A program made the position numbers and the translations under genes. Positions 5,595-7,664 of a stretch of 7,664 bases of DNA are shown here, piece by piece. Source of the DNA: Methylococcaceae bacterium NSM2-1 (lineage in GTDB: Bacteria; Pseudomonadota; Gammaproteobacteria; Methylococcales; Methylomonadaceae); the NCBI GenBank assembly GCA_002256705.1, contig NQJI01000204.1:1-7664 (forward strand), in the 5' to 3' direction. The first letter of the stretch is position 1; every line of letters begins with the position of its first letter. The notes under the pieces were generated by a model. The model worked only from the letters and a program-made list of their open reading frames with translations, ran no database searches and had not been told where the DNA came from.

Positions 5595-6890
5595 CATATT
5601 CACATCTTAGGTATTTGCGGAACTTTTATGGGCGGACTTGCAGTGATTGCAAGGCAGTTGGGCTATCAGGTCAGTGGTTCTGACCAACATGTTTATCCAC
5701 CCATGAGTACACAATTGCAACAACAAGGCATTCAATTAATGGACGGTTATCGAGCTGAAAATCTGGGTGATGACCCCGATCTGGTTATTATTGGCAATGC
5801 CCTCTCCCGCGGCAATCCGGAAGTTGAAGCGGTTCTGAATAAAGGTCTGAATTATGTATCAGGTCCGCAGTGGTTGGCAGAACATGTGCTGCAAGATAAA
5901 TGGGTGCTGGGTGTTGCTGGAACCCACGGCAAAACCACCACAACCAGCATGCTGAGCTGGATACTTGAGCATCAGGGTTTTAATCCTGGATTTTTAATCG
6001 GTGGTATTCCATTAAACTTTGGCATTTCGGCGCGCTTAGGGGGGGGGCCTGAAAATAAGTCAGGTTTCTTTGTGATTGAAGCCGATGAATATGACTCAGC
6101 TTTTTTTGATAAGCGCTCAAAGTTTGTGCACTATCGGCCACGTACTGCCATACTCAACAATCTGGAGTTCGATCAAGGCGAAGGCTTAATTATCAGCCCT
6201 GAGCGTGATGCCAATATCAATGAGGTCCTGGCTATGGGTTGCTGGACTCCCGTTGCAAAAACTTCTATTAATGCCAACTCACAATGGAATGCAAAATTGC
6301 TCAAAGCCGATGGCAGCCAGTTTTCGGTATTGTTTGAAAATAATGAGCAAGGCATAGTCAACTGGTCGTTAACAGGCGAGCACAATGTTTACAACGCCCT
6401 GTCTGCCATTGTTGCGGCAGACCATGTCGGCATTCTGCCAAAGGATGCAATAGCTGCTTTGGGTCAATTTATAAATGTTAAACGGCGCATGGAAGTGATT
6501 GCCAGGAAAAATGACGTGACGCTTTATGATGATTTTGCCCATCATCCGACAGCGATTGAAACGACGCTGGATGGTTTGCGTAAACAGGTGGGACAGGAAC
6601 GCATTATCGCCATTGTAGAGCCACGATCAAATACCATGCGCTTGGGTGTACACACAGAATCGCTGGCCAAATCGCTAGGCAATGCCGATCTGGCGATTAT
6701 CTATCAGCCGCAAAATCTGGATTGGGATTTAAGCAAACTGCTTAACTATGCCAACAATATTGAAATCTGTCAGTCCCTGGATGACATCATCGCTAAACTC
6801 AAAGTTGAAGCACGTGCAGGCGGACATTTTGTGTTAATGAGCAATGGCAGTTTTGGGGGCATATATCAGCGCTTGCAGGATGAATTGTAG
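5592..6890 (+). CDS. mpl: Mpl, UDP-MurNAc:L-alanyl-gamma-D-glutamyl-meso-diaminopimelate ligase, with apparent internal deletion
   Basis: Mpl attaches the recycled murein tripeptide to UDP-MurNAc, feeding it back into peptidoglycan synthesis; it acts in the cytoplasm and is a Mur ligase. Visible are HILGICGTFMGG (4-15), the ATP loop GTHGKTTT (110-117), FFVIEADEYD (159-168), GEHN (262-265), YDDFAHHPTAI (312-322), EPRSNTM (343-349) and MSNGSFGG (416-423). The protein has 432 residues against 457 in E. coli. Most of the shortfall is at one point: E. coli has 25 residues between LEFD and GRII, but here only QGE separates LEFD (191-194) from GLII. The missing part includes the invariant His of LEFDHAD, which binds catalytic magnesium in Mur ligases (His183 in MurD). 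The enzyme may therefore be inactive, unless the gap is a sequence error. A G9 tract lies within the gene, and the stop codon is the first part of a palindromic repeat. Confidence 0.93.
   Translation: MHIHILGICGTFMGGLAVIARQLGYQVSGSDQHVYPPMSTQLQQQGIQLMDGYRAENLGDDPDLVIIGNALSRGNPEVEAVLNKGLNYVSGPQWLAEHVLQDKWVLGVAGTHGKTTTTSMLSWILEHQGFNPGFLIGGIPLNFGISARLGGGPENKSGFFVIEADEYDSAFFDKRSKFVHYRPRTAILNNLEFDQGEGLIISPERDANINEVLAMGCWTPVAKTSINANSQWNAKLLKADGSQFSVLFENNEQGIVNWSLTGEHNVYNALSAIVAADHVGILPKDAIAALGQFINVKRRMEVIARKNDVTLYDDFAHHPTAIETTLDGLRKQVGQERIIAIVEPRSNTMRLGVHTESLAKSLGNADLAIIYQPQNLDWDLSKLLNYANNIEICQSLDDIIAKLKVEARAGGHFVLMSNGSFGGIYQRLQDEL
6039..6047 (+). repeat. G9 homopolymer inside mpl
   Basis: Nine consecutive G residues encode Gly150-Gly152, in a loop where E. 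coli Mpl has ARLGES. Such tracts are prone to slippage, and a one-base change would truncate Mpl. It may be a phase-variable site or simply an error-prone spot in sequencing; the frame is intact as given. Confidence 0.6.
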
Positions 6891-6953
6891 GGGCTCCCTT
6901 GTGGGTGCCCTTTATCCACCCGCACAATATCAAACAGGGCGTTCACAAGGGCA
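6888..6953. repeat. Long imperfect palindrome at the mpl stop codon (REP/MITE-like or terminator)
   Basis: The arms are 6896-6911 and 6936-6951, 16 bases each. They match at 13 of 16 positions, and the three remaining positions are G-U wobbles in plus-strand RNA, so the transcript can pair over the full length around a 24-base loop. The left part can also fold alone: GGGC-T-CCC (6891-6898) with GGG-T-GCCC (6903-6910) around TTGT, followed by three T residues. The element begins with TAGGGGC, and its TAG is the mpl stop codon. GC-rich palindromes starting GTAGGGGC are frequent dispersed repeats in bacterial genomes, so this may be one copy; a role as mpl terminator is possible but the U-run is short. 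Confidence 0.6.
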
Positions 6954-6969
6954 CCTTGTATAAATCTTC

Positions 6970-6973
6970 AGGA
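6970..6973 (+). promoter_or_regulatory. Ribosome binding site of the exported-protein gene
   Basis: AGGA lies 7 bases before the ATG at 6981. It fixes the start of the partial gene, whose first residues form a clear signal peptide, and argues against the overlapping GTG-started frame at 6899. Confidence 0.7.
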
Positions 6974-6980
6974 TCGCGAT

Positions 6981-7664
6981 ATGAACCGGTTAATCTGGTT
7001 ATTAATTTTAGGTACATTATTCTTTGCTTCGTTCACGCAAGCCAAACCATTAACACGGGAACAAGTGCCGGAACCGCTTAAACCCTGGATAAGCTGGGTA
7101 TTACAGGATAATCCGGAACTTGCCTGTCCTTTTCTTTATAACAGCTATGAGCAAAAGCGCTGCAGTTGGCCTACACAATTGGTTCTGGATTTAAACCCGG
7201 CAAAGGGTGTTTTTTCTATCAGCTGGAAAGTATATAAAGATAGCTGGGTGAATTTGCCAGGCGATAACAAGCATTGGCCCCTAAATGTTACTGTTAATGG
7301 CAAGCCTGCACTGGTCATGGATAGAAACGGCATTCCGGCGATTAAACTGACGGCGGACTTAAGTCATTTGGAAAAGTATCTAATCAAAGGTGAATTCTTG
7401 TGGGATACAATTCCAGACAACTTGACGATACCCGACGATACCGGGTTGATTAGTCTGACTGTTAATGGCTTAGTCATACCGGCACCAGCCATCAAAGACG
7501 GGCAACTCTGGTTAAAAGAAAGTGATAGTGGTCAAAGCAAACCTGAAAACATTCAAAACAATCTTGAAATTCAGGCCTTTCGAAAAATTATTGATGAAGT
7601 GCCTTTACAGGTATTAACCCGTCTGGAACTCGATGTTTCGGGGGAACAACGTGAAGTTAAACTG
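6981..7664 (+). CDS. N-terminal part of an exported protein of unknown function (runs off the window)
   Basis: The frame is open for 228 codons to the window edge with no stop. The start MNRLIWLLILGTLFFASFTQA is a typical Sec signal peptide: a positive residue, a hydrophobic core, and a likely cleavage after Ala21. The mature part begins KPLTREQVPEPLKPWISWVL and then alternates short hydrophobic strands with polar turns (for example LVLDLNPAKGVFSISWKVY, GLISLTVNGLVI), suggesting beta-structure in the periplasm or outer envelope. Two cysteines (Cys49 and Cys61) could form a disulfide, and tryptophans are frequent. I do not recognise a named family and saw no catalytic motif. It lies 90 bases after mpl in the same direction, with its own ribosome site, so co-transcription is possible unless the palindrome terminates the mpl message. 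The full length is unknown. Confidence 0.85.
   Translation, partial: MNRLIWLLILGTLFFASFTQAKPLTREQVPEPLKPWISWVLQDNPELACPFLYNSYEQKRCSWPTQLVLDLNPAKGVFSISWKVYKDSWVNLPGDNKHWPLNVTVNGKPALVMDRNGIPAIKLTADLSHLEKYLIKGEFLWDTIPDNLTIPDDTGLISLTVNGLVIPAPAIKDGQLWLKESDSGQSKPENIQNNLEIQAFRKIIDEVPLQVLTRLELDVSGEQREVKL

Noticed and set aside
6899..7081. 60-codon plus-strand frame starting at GTG 6899
   Set aside because: It begins inside the palindrome, has no ribosome site and overlaps in another frame the signal-peptide gene at 6981, which has AGGA at good spacing.
1..7664. Defence island, CRISPR array, integrated element or biosynthetic cluster
   Set aside because: No spaced direct repeats, integrase, transposase, toxin-antitoxin pair, nuclease-ATPase set or synthase is visible; the genes are mostly ordinary chromosomal ones.

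Overview
The window looks like chromosomal DNA of a gammaproteobacterium. The evidence is the adjacent apaG-apaH pair, an E. coli-like Mpl muropeptide ligase, and the overall style of the proteins on moderately AT-rich DNA. The transporter and the secreted protein at the right edge remind me of methanotroph (Methylococcales) genomes, but that is an impression I could not test. I see no tRNA, rRNA, CRISPR array, phage gene or transposase.

Layout: a beta-carbonic anhydrase (minus strand, 229-813) is divergent from a LysR-type regulator (plus, from 1000). The gap between them carries three inverted repeats, and the carbonic anhydrase leader carries a terminator-like stem-loop whose first arm overlaps a tiny reading frame with a good Shine-Dalgarno sequence. 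A TetR-family regulator (1956-2561) and a UMF1/Atg22-like MFS transporter (2787-4100) follow on the plus strand. Convergent to these lies the apaG-apaH operon on the minus strand (5461-4213), for Ap4A breakdown. Divergent from apaG is mpl (5592-6890, TTG start), for murein peptide recycling. A long imperfect palindrome begins at the mpl stop codon. After it comes the N-terminal 228 residues of an exported protein of unknown function, which runs off the right edge (6981 onward).

The most notable observations are as follows. (1) The carbonic anhydrase leader has the layout of a transcription attenuator. (2) Two genes seem to have lost short in-frame segments compared with their families. The transporter has no second membrane helix. 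Mpl lacks about 22 residues directly after its LEFD motif, including the normally invariant metal-binding histidine, so it may be inactive. Two such losses about 3.2 kb apart could be real decay or an assembly or amplification artefact, and should be checked against reads. (3) A palindromic repeat supplies the mpl stop codon.

The genes form several small units, not one pathway: CO2/bicarbonate interconversion with a probable divergent regulator, a regulator-transporter pair, nucleotide stress metabolism, and cell-wall recycling next to an envelope protein. I see no complete new multi-gene system.
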